DNA from: Diplodia intermedia
Taxonomy: Eukaryota > Ascomycota > Dothideomycetes > Botryosphaeriales > Botryosphaeriaceae
DNA: 64,000 nt
Reading direction: 5' to 3'
Assembly (NCBI GenBank): GCA_021495925.1
Contig: JAKEKT010000060.1
Coordinates: 62,001-126,000, forward strand
Position numbers and translations under genes: made by a program. Shown piece by piece: positions 34,746-45,690 of the stretch. The notes under the pieces are model-generated. The model did no database searches and had not been told where the DNA came from. It was given only the letters and a program-made list of their open reading frames with translations. The stretch's first letter is position 1, and each line of letters begins with the position of its first letter.

Positions 34746-37700
34746 ATGTATTGCTCAACGTTCTTCGCGGCTCTTTGTTTTCTTTCCCTCTCGCCTGTGT
34801 ATGGCGCCTTGCTGCCGGGAGAGTTCCTCGTCGAGCGAAGAACAAACAAGGAGGTCGAACAACGAGCGACCGATCTCGTCGATGGGATTGGCCGTGTGTT
34901 AGCAGTGAGCACCCCTTCCGGTTCTGCGTGTAATGGGAGAGAAGCTGACAAAGTTCCAATCCAAGGCGGCCGCCTCAACTTGCTCCAGCTCTGACAGCAA
35001 CTGTGCTGCCGAGCTTGGCGCTGCCTTTCAGTGTGTCCTCACAGCAACATGCGAGCAGAGATACACGACTCTCCAAACATGTCAGGCCTCGAGCGATCCA
35101 CTCAACCTGACCGCATGCGACCCAGCCAAGTCGTCTCTCAATCTATGCTATTCTTCCACGTACGTATACTCCAAATCCTTGGGCTCGGTCGTCAGTGATC
35201 ACTGACCAAATGACAGCTTGAATGCTTTCCAAGGATGCCTCACGAACAGCGCCTGGACGGTTGCTCAGGTCAGCGATTGCGCTGCGAGTGCGCAAGGCGT
35301 CATGGACAAGTGCGGAAATGCTTCGTCTGTCTCTAGTGTCTTAGGTAATGCGGCTTCGATCCTTTCGGCTGCGTCCATCAGCCTGCCAACCGCCCTTCCT
35401 TCTTTTGGACTGCTCGACAAGAGACAATTTCTTTCCATTCCACCGCTTGTTCCTGCACCTGCTTCATCCAGTTCGACCCTCAGTACTACAAGTCTTTCGG
35501 TTCCTGCGGCCCCGGTAGCTGTCAGTGTTACGGCTACTGTGGCCGTCCAGGCCTCTGCTAGCGCTTCTATCAGTGTCTCCGTCGCATCACCCTCGCGTTT
35601 TTCCGCATCTGTTTCATCGGCGAATCTGATCTCGTCGTCTGTTGCAGGATCATCTTCCATCTCCTCGTCCATTGCAGGAGCATCATCAGCAAACCCAATC
35701 TCCTCGTCTGTTGCAGGAGCATCATCGGCGAATCTGATCCCCTCGTCAATTGGAGCATCATTACCGGCTGGAGGGTTGGGCGCCACCTCAGCGTTGCCTT
35801 CGGCTTTAGTTCAGACCCCTGGAGCCTCGGCTCCTGCCATAATTTCCGTTCCCACCGCCGGACCATCATCGACAGTCCCAAGCGCCCCTGGGGCCTCCAC
35901 TCCAGCTTTCCAATGTCCTGACGGCAATGGCAAGACTGTCACGGTGGCTGGTCAGACGTTCCAGATTCGCTGCGGTATCAGCATCGGTCTTCGCCTTGCC
36001 ATTCCTCGCCTCCTCAGCAGCAATGGCAATGACATCGGCGCCTGCTTGGGCTCTTGCGTGCTGCTCGGCTACGGCGGTGCAGGCCTCAATCTCGATCTTA
36101 CCAACCAGAACAATTGCCAGTGTTACACTGAATCAACAGATCTGGTTGTCGACCCCAGCGCCGTTGCCGCTGTCCTCATCCCTAGCGTCGCAGTCCCATC
36201 ATTGGGCGTGGGTGTGACGCTTAGCTTGGCCCTCCCAACGGGTCTCCCTGCAAACAGCGGCACTGGCAGTCAGATTGGATCTGGCGCGGGATCCGTGCCA
36301 ACTCTGTTGCCGCCGCTTTCACTAGGATCCCTTTCACTGCCGTCGGTGAGCTTGGTCCTACCGTCCGGCCTCCCGCCAATCGCGCTACCCTCTGGATTGT
36401 CGGTTCCGACCGTACTACCTTCTCCGAGCGTTCCTGGCCTGAGTCTGCCGATCATCTCTCTACCTACAGATCTCCCCACGTTAAGCCTGCCAAGTGTGTC
36501 AATCCCGTCATTGATACTCCCGAGCGCTTCTGTGCCGAGTCTTGCGCTGCCGTCATTGGGGTTGCCCAGCATCTCTGTCCCGTCTCAGGGGATACCGAGT
36601 GTGTCTCCGCCGAGTCTCTCGATTCCTTCAGTGGGCTTGCCTAGTATCTCTGTCCCATCCCAGGGGATCCCGAGCGCTTCTGTGCCGAGTCTCTCGATTC
36701 CTTCAGTGGGCTTGCCTAGTATCTCTGTCCCATCCCAGGGGATCCCGAGCGCTTCTGTGCCGAGTCTCTCGATTCCTTCATTGGGCTTACCCAGTATCTC
36801 TGTCCCATCTGTGGGGATACCGAGTGTGTCTCCGCCGAGTCTTGCGCTGCCGTCGTTGGGCTTGCCTAGTATCTCTATCCCATCTGTGGGGATACCGAGT
36901 GTATCTCCGCCGAGTCTTGCGCTGCCGTCGTTGGGCTTGCCCAGTATCTCTATCCCATCTCTGGGGATACCGAGTGTGTCTCCGCCGAGTCTTTCGCTTC
37001 CTTCATTGAGCGGCCCGAGCCTATCTCTTCCAACAGAGCTCCCAACGCTCTCTCTTCCGTCGGCCAGCCTCCCTTCTCTGAGTGGACCTACGCTGAGCAC
37101 ACCTACTCTGAGCGTGCCAAACCTCTCGCTTCCAACAGCATTATCTTTGCCTTCGGTGCAGTTGCCATCTGTCAACTTGCCCTCTTTGAGCGTCCCGAGC
37201 TTCAGCATTCCGAGCCTGTCTCTACCCACCGAGCTCCCGACGCTTTCATTACCAAGCGTCAGTTTGCCATCAATAAACGTGCCGACCCTTTCGGTTCCAA
37301 GCTTGTCTTTGCCGACCGAACTCCCGTCGCTCTCACTGCCAAGTGCTAGCTTGCCGTCGTTGAGCGTGCCGACCCTTGCAGTTCCAAGCTTGTCTTTGCC
37401 TACCGAACTCCCGTCGTTCTCACTGCCAAGTGCTAGCTTGCCGTCGTTGAGCGCTCCGATCCCGAGTATTTCGAGGCCTTCTGGTTTGCCAAATGAGCCG
37501 CCTGCACTTTCATCGCCAAGTGCTGGCTTGCCTTCGTTGGTCGTTCCGCTTCTCAGCATCCCTGGTCTGTCTCTACCCCTTGAGCTGCCTTCGCTTGCAC
37601 TGCCGACTGGGCTTCCTTCGCTTTTGGTGCCTACCGGGTTGCCTTCGATTTCACTGCCGATTGAGCTGCCTTCGATCTCGGTGCCGACTGAGTTGCCTTC

Positions 37701-40700
37701 ATTTTCTCTGCCGACTGAGCTGCCTTCATTTTCTCTGCCGACTGAGTTGCCTACACTCTCCCTGCCGACTGGATTGCCTACCCTTTCGCTGCCGACTGGA
37801 TTGCCTTCGCTTTCACTGCCGACTGGGTTGCCTTCGCTTTCCCTACCAAGTGTTGGCTTACCGTCTGTGAGCATTCCTTCGGTCGGCGAGCCATCTCTCA
37901 GTGTGCCATCGTTCAATGTGCCGCCTCTGAACGTACCAACACCGAGTGTGCCAACTTTGAGTGCACCCACTTTCAGCGCACCTACCCTGAGCGCACCAAC
38001 TCTGAATGTGCCCATCCCGAGCATTCCGTCTCTTAGTATTTCATCGCTGTCGGTGCCCACACCGGCCATTCCATCGCTCTTGCCATCGATTGACTTTTCC
38101 GTGCCGCCGATCAGTATTCCCTCCGTCAGCATCGGATCGATCGATCAACCGTCTCTTCCAGCAACCACCTTGATCAAGGATCCTTTTGGTTCTCATGCAC
38201 AAAGTGCACCTGCACCAATTTTGAGCGACTCGAATACAGGCGTCATCACAGGACTTTCGTCGCCGCCGATGCCATCTCTCAGCGTGCCAGGTCTCCCTAC
38301 ATTCGGTGTGCCTACTCTTAACTTACCTGACCTGTTTAGTGCGCTTGGACTCCCTACACCCATTGTACCTGAGCTCCCTACACCGAGTGTGCCTAAACCT
38401 TCTCTTGATGTACCTGAACTCTTCAGTGCACTTGGACTCCCTACACCCATTGTACCCGAGCTTCCTACCCTGAGTGTGCCTGGACCTTCTCTTAATGTAC
38501 TTGAACTCTTCAGTGCACTTGGACTCCCTACGCCTATTGTACCGGAACTGCCATCTATAAGTGTACCTGGACTCCCTACACCCGTTGTACCTGAGCTTCC
38601 TACGCTGAGTGTGCCTGGACCTTCACTTAATGTACCCGAGCTCTTTAGTGCACTTGGACTCCCGACGCCCATTGTACCGGAACTGCCTTCTCTTAGTGTA
38701 CCTGGACTCCCTACACTTAGTGTGTCTTCACCGTCGGCACCTTCCATTGAAGCACCGTCCTTCACCCTCCCGTCTGGGGTCAGCCTTCCCAGCATCGGCC
38801 TTCCATCATTCTCCTCTCTGACCTTGGATGTTCCGAGTTTGACGAATCCGAGCATCGCGATTCCAACACTTACCACCCTGGTCTCCACGTTCCTTCCAAC
38901 GGGCCTTCCGTCACCCTCGGTCCCGACTATCCAGCTGTCTATTCCGTCGATCACCGCTCTGTCGATCTCGACTCTTTCCGCCCCGAGCTTTTCTTTGCCC
39001 AGTATCGAGCTTCCGAGTATTTCAATTCCCACCACTATAGAAGTACCTTCTATCTCCGTGCCGACCACTATTGGCCCGAGTCTTTCGCTGTCGTCGCCGA
39101 GCCTAATGGTTCCTAGTCTGTCGGCTCCAAGTCTCGAGCTACCAAGCCTCTCGGTCCCCACCCTCTCATTACCGAGCGCCTCGCTCCCAAGCATCTCAAT
39201 TCCAAGCGTCTCGGTCCCTACCCTCTCATTACCGAGCGCCTCGCTCCCAAGCATCTCAGTTCCAAGCCTCTCAATTCCAAGCGTCTCGATTCCAAGCATC
39301 TCAGTTCCAAGCCCCTCAATTCCAAGCGTCTCGATTCCAAGCATCTCGCTCCCAAGCATCTCAGTTCCAAGCCCCTCAATTCCAAGCATCTCGATTCCAA
39401 GCATCTCGATTCCGACCGTCTCGATTCCGACCGTCTCAATTCCAACCGTCTCGATTCCAACCATCTCGATTCCGACCGTCTCAATTCCGACCGTCTCAAT
39501 TCCAAGCGTTTCTATTCCGACCGTCTCGAGTCTATCAGTACCGAGCCTTTCAATTCCGAGCTTTTCGCTTTCAACCCCGCCGATTCCGAGTCTATCAGCC
39601 CCGACAGTGTCGATTCCAACTGTATCAGTGCCTACTTTGGAGTTGCCAAGTCTAAGCATCCCAAGCTTCAGCATCCCTAGCTTTAGCTTGAGCATTCCCA
39701 GCTTAAGTGTTCCCGCCGTACCAAGCCTCAGCATACCCAGCCTCAGCATACCCAGCCCCAACATACCCAGCCTCAGCTTGAGTGTTCCCAGCTTGAGTGC
39801 TCCCAGCTTGAGTGCTCCCAGCTTGAGTGCTCCCAGCTTGAGTGCTCCCAGCTTGATACTCCCAACGACCCTCGTCACCGTTCCGACGGGCCTTCCAACC
39901 ATTCCGAGCATCAGTCTCAGCGTACCAACTGCCATCTCTCTCCCCGCAGTGTCTCTACCTTCATTGTCAGCCCCGAGCATTTCGGTGCCTCCGATCACCA
40001 CCCCGGATGTGAGCTTGCCTTCAATCCCGAGTTCGTCCGTCCCGAGTCTTTCCATCCCTCCAGTCAGCTTGTCCACGGAGCGCCCGCTCACCACTGGTGT
40101 CGTCACAGGACTTAGTGGACTTCCTCCTCTTGCTACATCGGCTCCAGTTAGAGTGGATGTCAGCTTTACAGCAACTCTCGACGCTTCAGTTGGACTAGGC
40201 GTCAGCGTGGCCGCCGATCTCCCCACGATAACGGCATTCCCTGGGGGCGATCTCATCCAGACCGCAGGTTACACGCCTGGAACGCGCGCAATCTTCGTCA
40301 CTCTGGACAAGGCTCTCCCGCTGAGGCGTAGGGAGGATGTTGAAGTGCCCACCATCTTTTTCCTGACTCCAACTAGCCTAACCGCACCCGTCACTACATC
40401 CATGGTAACACGGACTGCTCCGATCGACGGGTCAACCACTTCTATTTTCACCATCTTCCCATCGCGCAACAGCCAGCCTACAGTGATTCTCGGAACGCCT
40501 GCTCAGAACCCGCTGGATTCGATCACGCCTTCTTCGGGCTCAAACGCTGCCACCGGGACTCCGGCAGTCCTGGGCGGCGCTTCTTCTTCTTCTGCGTCCG
40601 GGGGCTCGCCACTCGCGACATCGGCCGTGCTCGGCGGCACGGCCTCCCCGCCCGCGGCCACGCCGCTCGTGACGTCGCCAGCCACAACAAGCGTGGAAGC

Positions 40701-41211
40701 CCCAAGCGTCCTCACGCTCTTCCAAACCTCCGGCTCCGTCCTCTTCACCACCCTCTTCGGCACCATGGTCAGCCAGCTCGTCCCCACCACCATCGTCGTC
40801 GTCAACTACCCGACCGACATGGTGTTCCCGACCCCGTCGCCCACCACGCCCACCCTCTCCATGCCCGCCATCTCCTTCTCCGGCTCGGCGGCGACGGCGG
40901 CAGCAGCAGCATCCCAGACCTCGGGCAGGATCCGCGGCGGCCCCATCATCCTGTTGCCAACCCCCTCCTCCTCCTCCTCGGCGCCGAATGGCGCCTCCTC
41001 CGTTCCCACGTCCTCCCCATCACTTCCCTCCCTACAAACCACCGTCCCGACCACCCTCGTCACCGCCAGCCGGCCGGCCGGCCTCGTCACCTCGCTCGTC
41101 CCCGACGCCGCGGCGTGCGTGCCCGGCTACAGGCAGGTCGTCGGCACGTACGGGCCGGACGGCACGTTTGAGACGATCGCGACGGTGACGCCTGCGGTGT
41201 CGTCGGTGTGA
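34746..41211 (+). CDS. Giant secreted Cys-rich, PAN-like protein with Pro/Ser pentad repeats
   Basis: Exons are 34746-34904, 34966-35159 and 35217-41211 (2115 aa). A signal peptide (about 1-20, cut after SPVYG) is followed by a dibasic stretch (LVERRTNKEVEQR). Residues about 54-160 hold ten Cys (STCSSSDSNCAAEL onward), and a possible Kex2 site LLDKR lies at about 35410. Residues about 345-430 form a PAN/Apple-like domain with six Cys (FQCPDGNGK, FQIRCG, GACLGSC, NNCQCYT). Then about 1200 residues follow a five-residue beat, [hydrophobic]-P-[ST]-[hydrophobic]-[SG], such as SVPSLSIPS. The C-terminal about 370 residues are Ser/Thr/Ala-rich with an LRRRED site and end YRQVVGTYGPDG and a short Thr/Val tail. 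There is no GPI tail. Role unknown; a surface adhesin, spacer or matrix protein is inferred. Confidence 0.85.
36559..37008 (+). repeat. 75-bp (25-aa) tandem repeat, six copies
   Basis: Six consecutive units of GLPSISVPSQGIPSVSPPSL plus five residues, differing by only a few residues each. Near-identity at DNA level points to recent duplication or homogenisation. Confidence 0.92.
37573..37842 (+). repeat. 27-bp (9-aa) tandem repeat, about ten copies
   Basis: Units of the type LPTELPSFS and LPTGLPSLS follow each other without interruption. Here the beat changes from five to nine residues (5+4). Confidence 0.88.
38332..38720 (+). repeat. LFSALGLPTPIVPELP module, four copies
   Basis: Four copies of a module of about 29 residues (one spaced further by an extra insert) contain the non-Pro core LFSALGL. 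This is the only recurrent segment in the array that looks able to form a helix. Confidence 0.88.
39157..39540 (+). repeat. Almost perfect 15-bp tandem repeat (SIPSV/SIPTV)
   Basis: More than twenty units of attccaagcgtctcg and close variants encode SIPSVSIPSISVPSPSIPS and then SIPTVSIPTV. It is the most uniform part of the array and a likely site of length variation. Confidence 0.92.
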
Positions 41212-42359
41212 GATGTGGTTTATTTTAGCGGGAAGTTTTTTCTTTTTTTTTTCTTTTCTTATTCTCTGTTCTCTATGACAGTAGTCAGGGCGTCGGAAGT
41301 CTGGGATTGCAGTTCTGTTTGTTCTTGACTTGGGTGTTCCGCTTCGGTGCTTCGCGGGCTTTTCTTTCTGCATGTGGTGTTCCGCGGGGAGTTTCTACGG
41401 CATTGGGGAGTGTGTGTCTGGTATAAGTGTCTGCTTGGATGGAACAGCAGCGTTGATCTTCAGCCGCTTTGTCTTTTCATTATGGGTTGTTTACATTGGC
41501 GTTTTGTGGCATTTCTTCTTCTCATGGCTACGAATCAGTAGATCCTTCCAATTCCGATGCACTTTTTTCACTTTGATACAACATGGACTGCTCTCCCCGA
41601 TGATGCGACTCTTTGGAAACGTTTGAAATTCCCACGCCCATCTACTCTGGTAAATCCAAAGAGAAGTGGCGTAGGTAACCTCTGCTGCAACGATATCATT
41701 TGCCCTCTCTCTTGTCTAAAACTTCGGACACCGTTCTCGAGGAACAACTCATCTGCTCTACCTCCATAACGATTGCCAAGTCCGCTTCATAAGCTATAAT
41801 GTATTGCAATCCAGTTCTAACTCACTTGCGCGGATTATAGCGCGACTTGGGGTCAAGAAAATTAAGATCCCTGATCTCGCTTACGCAGAGTCCAGACACG
41901 CCACTCCGGGAGGTATCACAAGCCCTCACTTCAAGAATATTCCGTTGTCGCGCTAAGCGATCTTTCCGTAAATGACCGTTCAAAGCTGTGTCTCCCCTTA
42001 GGGAATAACAGCTGCCCCAGGAACCGCGGCAAGGTTCCGGCAACAACAGACGAGCTAAAAGAAAATTGGTTGGAAGCATCGCGGTCGTTATTTTCTATGC
42101 AAGGGACATAGTACGTTCAAAAGGATGAAAACCGTAAGTTTACCCGGACAATTTTTTTATTGTGATCATTTATTATTCATACTCATAATTGTGTACTCGA
42201 AACTATTATCCGCCACATCATAAAGCAAGCCCAGCTTGAACAACAAGGGATACCTGTCCCTTAATTTTTCCCCAGAGAGCCTCTCCGCCCCCTCACGTCA
42301 TTGCCGACTCCAGATAAAAAAAAAAAATCTGGGAGGGAGATGTCTGCCGTCCCACTACT
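41212..42359. other. Intergenic region between convergent genes
   Basis: The 3' flanks of the giant repeat gene (plus) and the Ala-rich gene (minus). It is AT-rich at about 42120-42260 and contains a run of A at 42317-42327. No gene recognised. Confidence 0.6.
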
Positions 42360-44271
42360 CTAGAAGCCCAGGAAGCGCTTGAGCATCGCCATCTTCGAGG
42401 GCTTGGCAGCAGCGGCTTCATCACCGGCGGCGGGGTCCTTGGCCGCCTCATCTCCAGCGGCAGCTTCCTCACCCTTGCCCTCCGCGGCACCGGCAGCGTC
42501 GTCACCAGCAGCAGCCTTGCCAGCGTCCTCGGCCGCCTTGGGGTCCTCCTCGGCAGCAGCTCCAGAAGCATCGGCTCCCTCCTTTCCAGCAGCAGCAGCA
42601 GCGTCCTCGCCCTTCGCGGCAGCAGCGTCCTCAGCACCCGCGTCCTCAGCACCGGCGTCCTTCGCAGCGCCGGCCTCCTGATCAGCAGCAGCAGCTTCTC
42701 CGTCTTCCTTGCCAGCGTCGGCGGCGGCAGGGTCGGCATCGGCGGCGGCAGCATCCTCGCCCTTGGCGGCGGCGGCGTCTTCACCCTTGGCAGCATCAGC
42801 GTCAGCGGCAGCGGGGTCCGCGTCGGCAGCACCGGCTTCAGCGCCCTCGGCATCCTGACCAGCCGCGGCATCGTCGCCTCCCTTTGCCGCAGCCGGGTCA
42901 GCATCCGCTGCACCGGCATCCTCAGCACCAGCGTCCGCCGCACCAGCGTCCGCCGCACCAGCGTCCGCCGCACCAGCGTCCGCCGCACCAGCGTCCTCAG
43001 CACCAGCGTCCGCCGCACCCGCATCCGCCGCCTGCTGCTTGACCAAGTCGTCAACCTGCTTCTTCAGGTCATCGACCTGCTTCTGCAAGTCGGCCGTCTG
43101 CGCGGCGGCATCGGCGGCACCGGCGTCCGCGGCACCGGCATCGTCAGCAGCCGCGGCCATGGGATCAGCATCAGCGGCTGCGGCATCGTCGCCAGCAGCA
43201 CCAGCGTCCGCGGCCATGGGGTCCGCGGCAGCGGCGGGGTCGGCCTCTTCGGCGGCGGGGTCGGCAGCAGCCATGGGGTCCTCGGCGGCCATAGGATCGG
43301 CAGCTTCAGCATCCGCAGCAGCAGGGTCCTCTTCGGCCTTGGGATCGGCAGCTTCAGCATCCGCAGCAGCAGGGTCGGCGGCGGCCTTGGGATCGTCCTT
43401 CGCCGCAGCAGGGTCTGCCTCAACATCGCCGGCAGCGGGGTCCGCCTCTGCCTTGGCATCATCGCCAGCAGCAGGGTCGGCGGCGGCCTTGGGATCCTCC
43501 TCCGCCGCAGCAGGGTCTGCCTCAGCATCGCCAGCAGCGGGGTCCGCCTCTGCCTTGGGGTCCTCCTCCGCCGCAGCAGGGTCTGCCTCAGCATCGCCGG
43601 CAGCGGGGTCCGCCTCTGCCTTGGGATCCTCCTTCGCCGCAGCAGGGTCCGCCTCTGCCTTAGCATCATCACCAGCAGCCGGGTCTTCGGCCTCTGCCTT
43701 AGCATCGCCAGCAGCGGGATCCGCCTCTGCCTTAGCATCGCCAGCAGCAGCAGCCGGGTCCTCGGCCTCTGCCTTAGCAGCATCGCCGGTGGTAGGATCT
43801 TCGGCCATCATCATCTCCAAGGGCGACCTGGCCCTGAGTCTAGCAGCGGCCGGCGTGGCTGCCGCGGCAGCATCGGGTGTAGCAGCGGCGGCGGCGGCGG
43901 CAGCGGGCGTGGCGGCAGCCGCTTCCTGTTGGGCAATGGCGGCATCTTGTTGCGCCACGGCTGCTGCTTGGGCCTGTGTAGTAGTAGGAATGTCAGTGAT
44001 GGCTCCGTATTTGGCCGGCGGGCAAGTGGCTACATACCTTTGCGTCGGAGGCGGCGTGTTCCTCCTCAATCTGCTTCTGCGTGTCTATCGCGGCCTGCTG
44101 GGCCTCGGCTGCACCTGCAGGCGTGGCGGCAGCGGCGGCGGCGGCGGCGGCATCCGGGGTAGCGGGCGTGGCCACAGCACCAGCCGCAGCGGCGTCGGCC
44201 TGCTGCGGGATGGCCGCGCCGGAAGCGAGCGTGGCGGCGAGGAAAAAGCCGGAGGCGGTGGAGAAACGCAT
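42360..44271 (-). CDS. Secreted Ala/Asp/Glu-rich acidic repeat protein
   Basis: On the minus strand the exons are 44271-44038 and 43973-42360 (615 aa); the 64-bp intron falls in a polyalanine region. A signal peptide (MRFSTASGFFLAATLASGAA) precedes polyalanine and a basic RLRARS site near residue 130, perhaps for Kex2-like cleavage. Most of the protein is imperfect repeats such as ADPAAGDAEADPAAAEEDPK and DAGAADAGAED, built almost only from Ala, Asp, Glu, Pro, Gly and Lys. One central segment, LQKQVDDLKKQVDDLVKQQ, is a short heptad coiled coil. The C-terminus departs from the repeats: PSKMAMLKRFLGF, a basic amphipathic tail. The protein should be very acidic and mostly disordered or helical. 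I know no family; a wall or matrix protein is an inference. Confidence 0.8.
42930..43014 (-). repeat. 15-bp tandem repeat encoding DAGAA
   Basis: Consecutive copies of gcaccagcgtccgcc (plus strand), with GAG variants, inside the Ala-rich gene. Confidence 0.88.
43480..43680 (-). repeat. 66-bp repeat encoding DPAAGDAEADPAAAEEDPKAEA type units
   Basis: About three near-identical copies of a 22-residue unit in the Ala-rich gene; diverged copies continue toward 43300. Confidence 0.8.
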
Positions 44272-45690
44272 ATTGTTGTTGTGGTTGAGAGAGTGAACTA
44301 AGACGAAGGGAGCGAGAGAGGGAGGAGTAGAAGAAGAGAATGAATTAATTAGGAAAACTTTGCCGTCTCAGACGTTCCTTTAGTTTTCTGGGTTGATGAA
44401 TCGTTTGGAGAGAGAGAAGGACGGCATTCTTATAAGTGATCTCTGGTCTTGACTGTTAAACCAAGCTTTCCCTGGGGTATGGGGTCCGTGGACGCAGACT
44501 GGTGGTGGACGCGACTCTTCCGGTCGGAGGAAGGTTGCTGGCTCCCCCACATGCTGCGTGGCGATGCACACACAGTGGTGCGTTCGGATGGGGATCAGCC
44601 CGGATCTTCGTCGAGAAAGGAGAGGGCGCATGAAGTGGACCAAGACGGCGATCGCATCGAGCAAAGGCGGAAAGCAGCAGCCACGAGCCAATCAGCAGGC
44701 GTCGGGCCGGGTAGGCGAGCGCATCATTGGGGTCCTCCTTCAAACCCAGCCAAGATTGGGTTCTCTTGGCCGGCAGGACCTTAAAACCGCTTGGCTCTCC
44801 ACAATCGCCGTCATGGAGCGGAAGCGACGGCAAGAGCGGGCCTCGACCGTTTCCAGTCGTGGATCGACGCGGGAGGCCTTGGTGCGGATCCACAGGTTGC
44901 GACGTGCCCAGTCGTTCGGGTAGCGGCACGCGAGACGTGGACGGTTTGGGGCCGACGCAACACGGGGAGCGACAGAGCATTGCCGAACCCGGTTAGAGAT
45001 CTGCTTAGCGAGACACCATGCGTGTTGTTTAAGCAGACAACACAGAAGCTGTATGGGGTTTTGCCGTTTGCCGAGGATGCATTTGAGTTGAGTGTGAAAG
45101 GAGAGCCTTCCTTCCGCGCTTAGGGAAGATTCTGGTGGGTGGAAGGCTTTCGTTGAACGCGTGGCTCCATCCAAAGGAAAGGACGAGATTTGGAGACTGC
45201 GACACCGTCCACACTCCCGCTTCTTGCATGTCGTACCTACTTTTTGGTTTTCAATTGTAGATGGCCGCATATGGAGATTGCGGGGACTCTATTCGCATGC
45301 ATCAGCCCGAGATGTATTCGTTATCCGTCAGCCGTCGGATTGAACCATGCGCCGGGACGACTATTCAAGACGAAAACCACTTGACGAGCTGGGAAGTAGT
45401 CTTCGTTTATGCTGGTCTGTACAGTTAACACCTGAATTCGTCTAGGCGGTTAAACCATCAAGATGTGATTTCAAAGTCTAAACAAGTGTTCAATCAGTGA
45501 ATCATAGTATATTTATCAGAGTTGAGGGGTATCTTTGTCGTACACCACCGGCGGCGCCCGGTACATCACAGTCCTGCCCTATCTCGATGGCTTGAGTAGC
45601 GAGTCTTAATGATGAATTCCAAGCCTGGAATCAACTCTTGTAAAAATCGAATCAGCATGGATTCATGATAGATATTCTGTGAAACTGTAC
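44272..45690. other. Intergenic region
   Basis: Shared upstream side of the Ala-rich gene and 3' side of the FAD monooxygenase. ORFs of 100-170 codons on both strands at 44450-45270 have no recognisable feature. Confidence 0.55.
44429..44436 (-). promoter_or_regulatory. TATA-like box of the Ala-rich gene
   Basis: CTTATAAG about 160 bases before the minus-strand ATG. Pattern only; the motif is palindromic. Confidence 0.35.

Larger units (their letters stand above)
36330..40080 (+). repeat. Pentapeptide (15-bp) repeat array, about 3.7 kb
   Basis: The whole tract obeys a 15-bp period with Pro as the anchor codon. It is a mosaic of several higher-order families listed separately. It lacks TTA/CTA/TCA in frames that would give antisense stops, so long spurious ORFs appear on the other strand. 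Confidence 0.92.

Noticed and set aside
35900..36150. WSC domain in the giant protein
   Set aside because: Cys spacing with FQIRCG and NNCQCYT fits a PAN/Apple-like fold better than the eight-Cys WSC pattern.
36585..40256. Two antisense ORFs of 515 and 687 codons within the giant repeat gene
   Set aside because: Produced by the 15-bp repeat lacking stop codons in that frame. The plus strand has the signal peptide, splice sites and Cys domains.
42379..44301. Plus-strand Ala/Ser-rich ORFs (up to 420 codons) opposite the Ala-rich gene
   Set aside because: Mirror of GCx/GGC repeats; no signal peptide and no intron logic. The minus strand has both.
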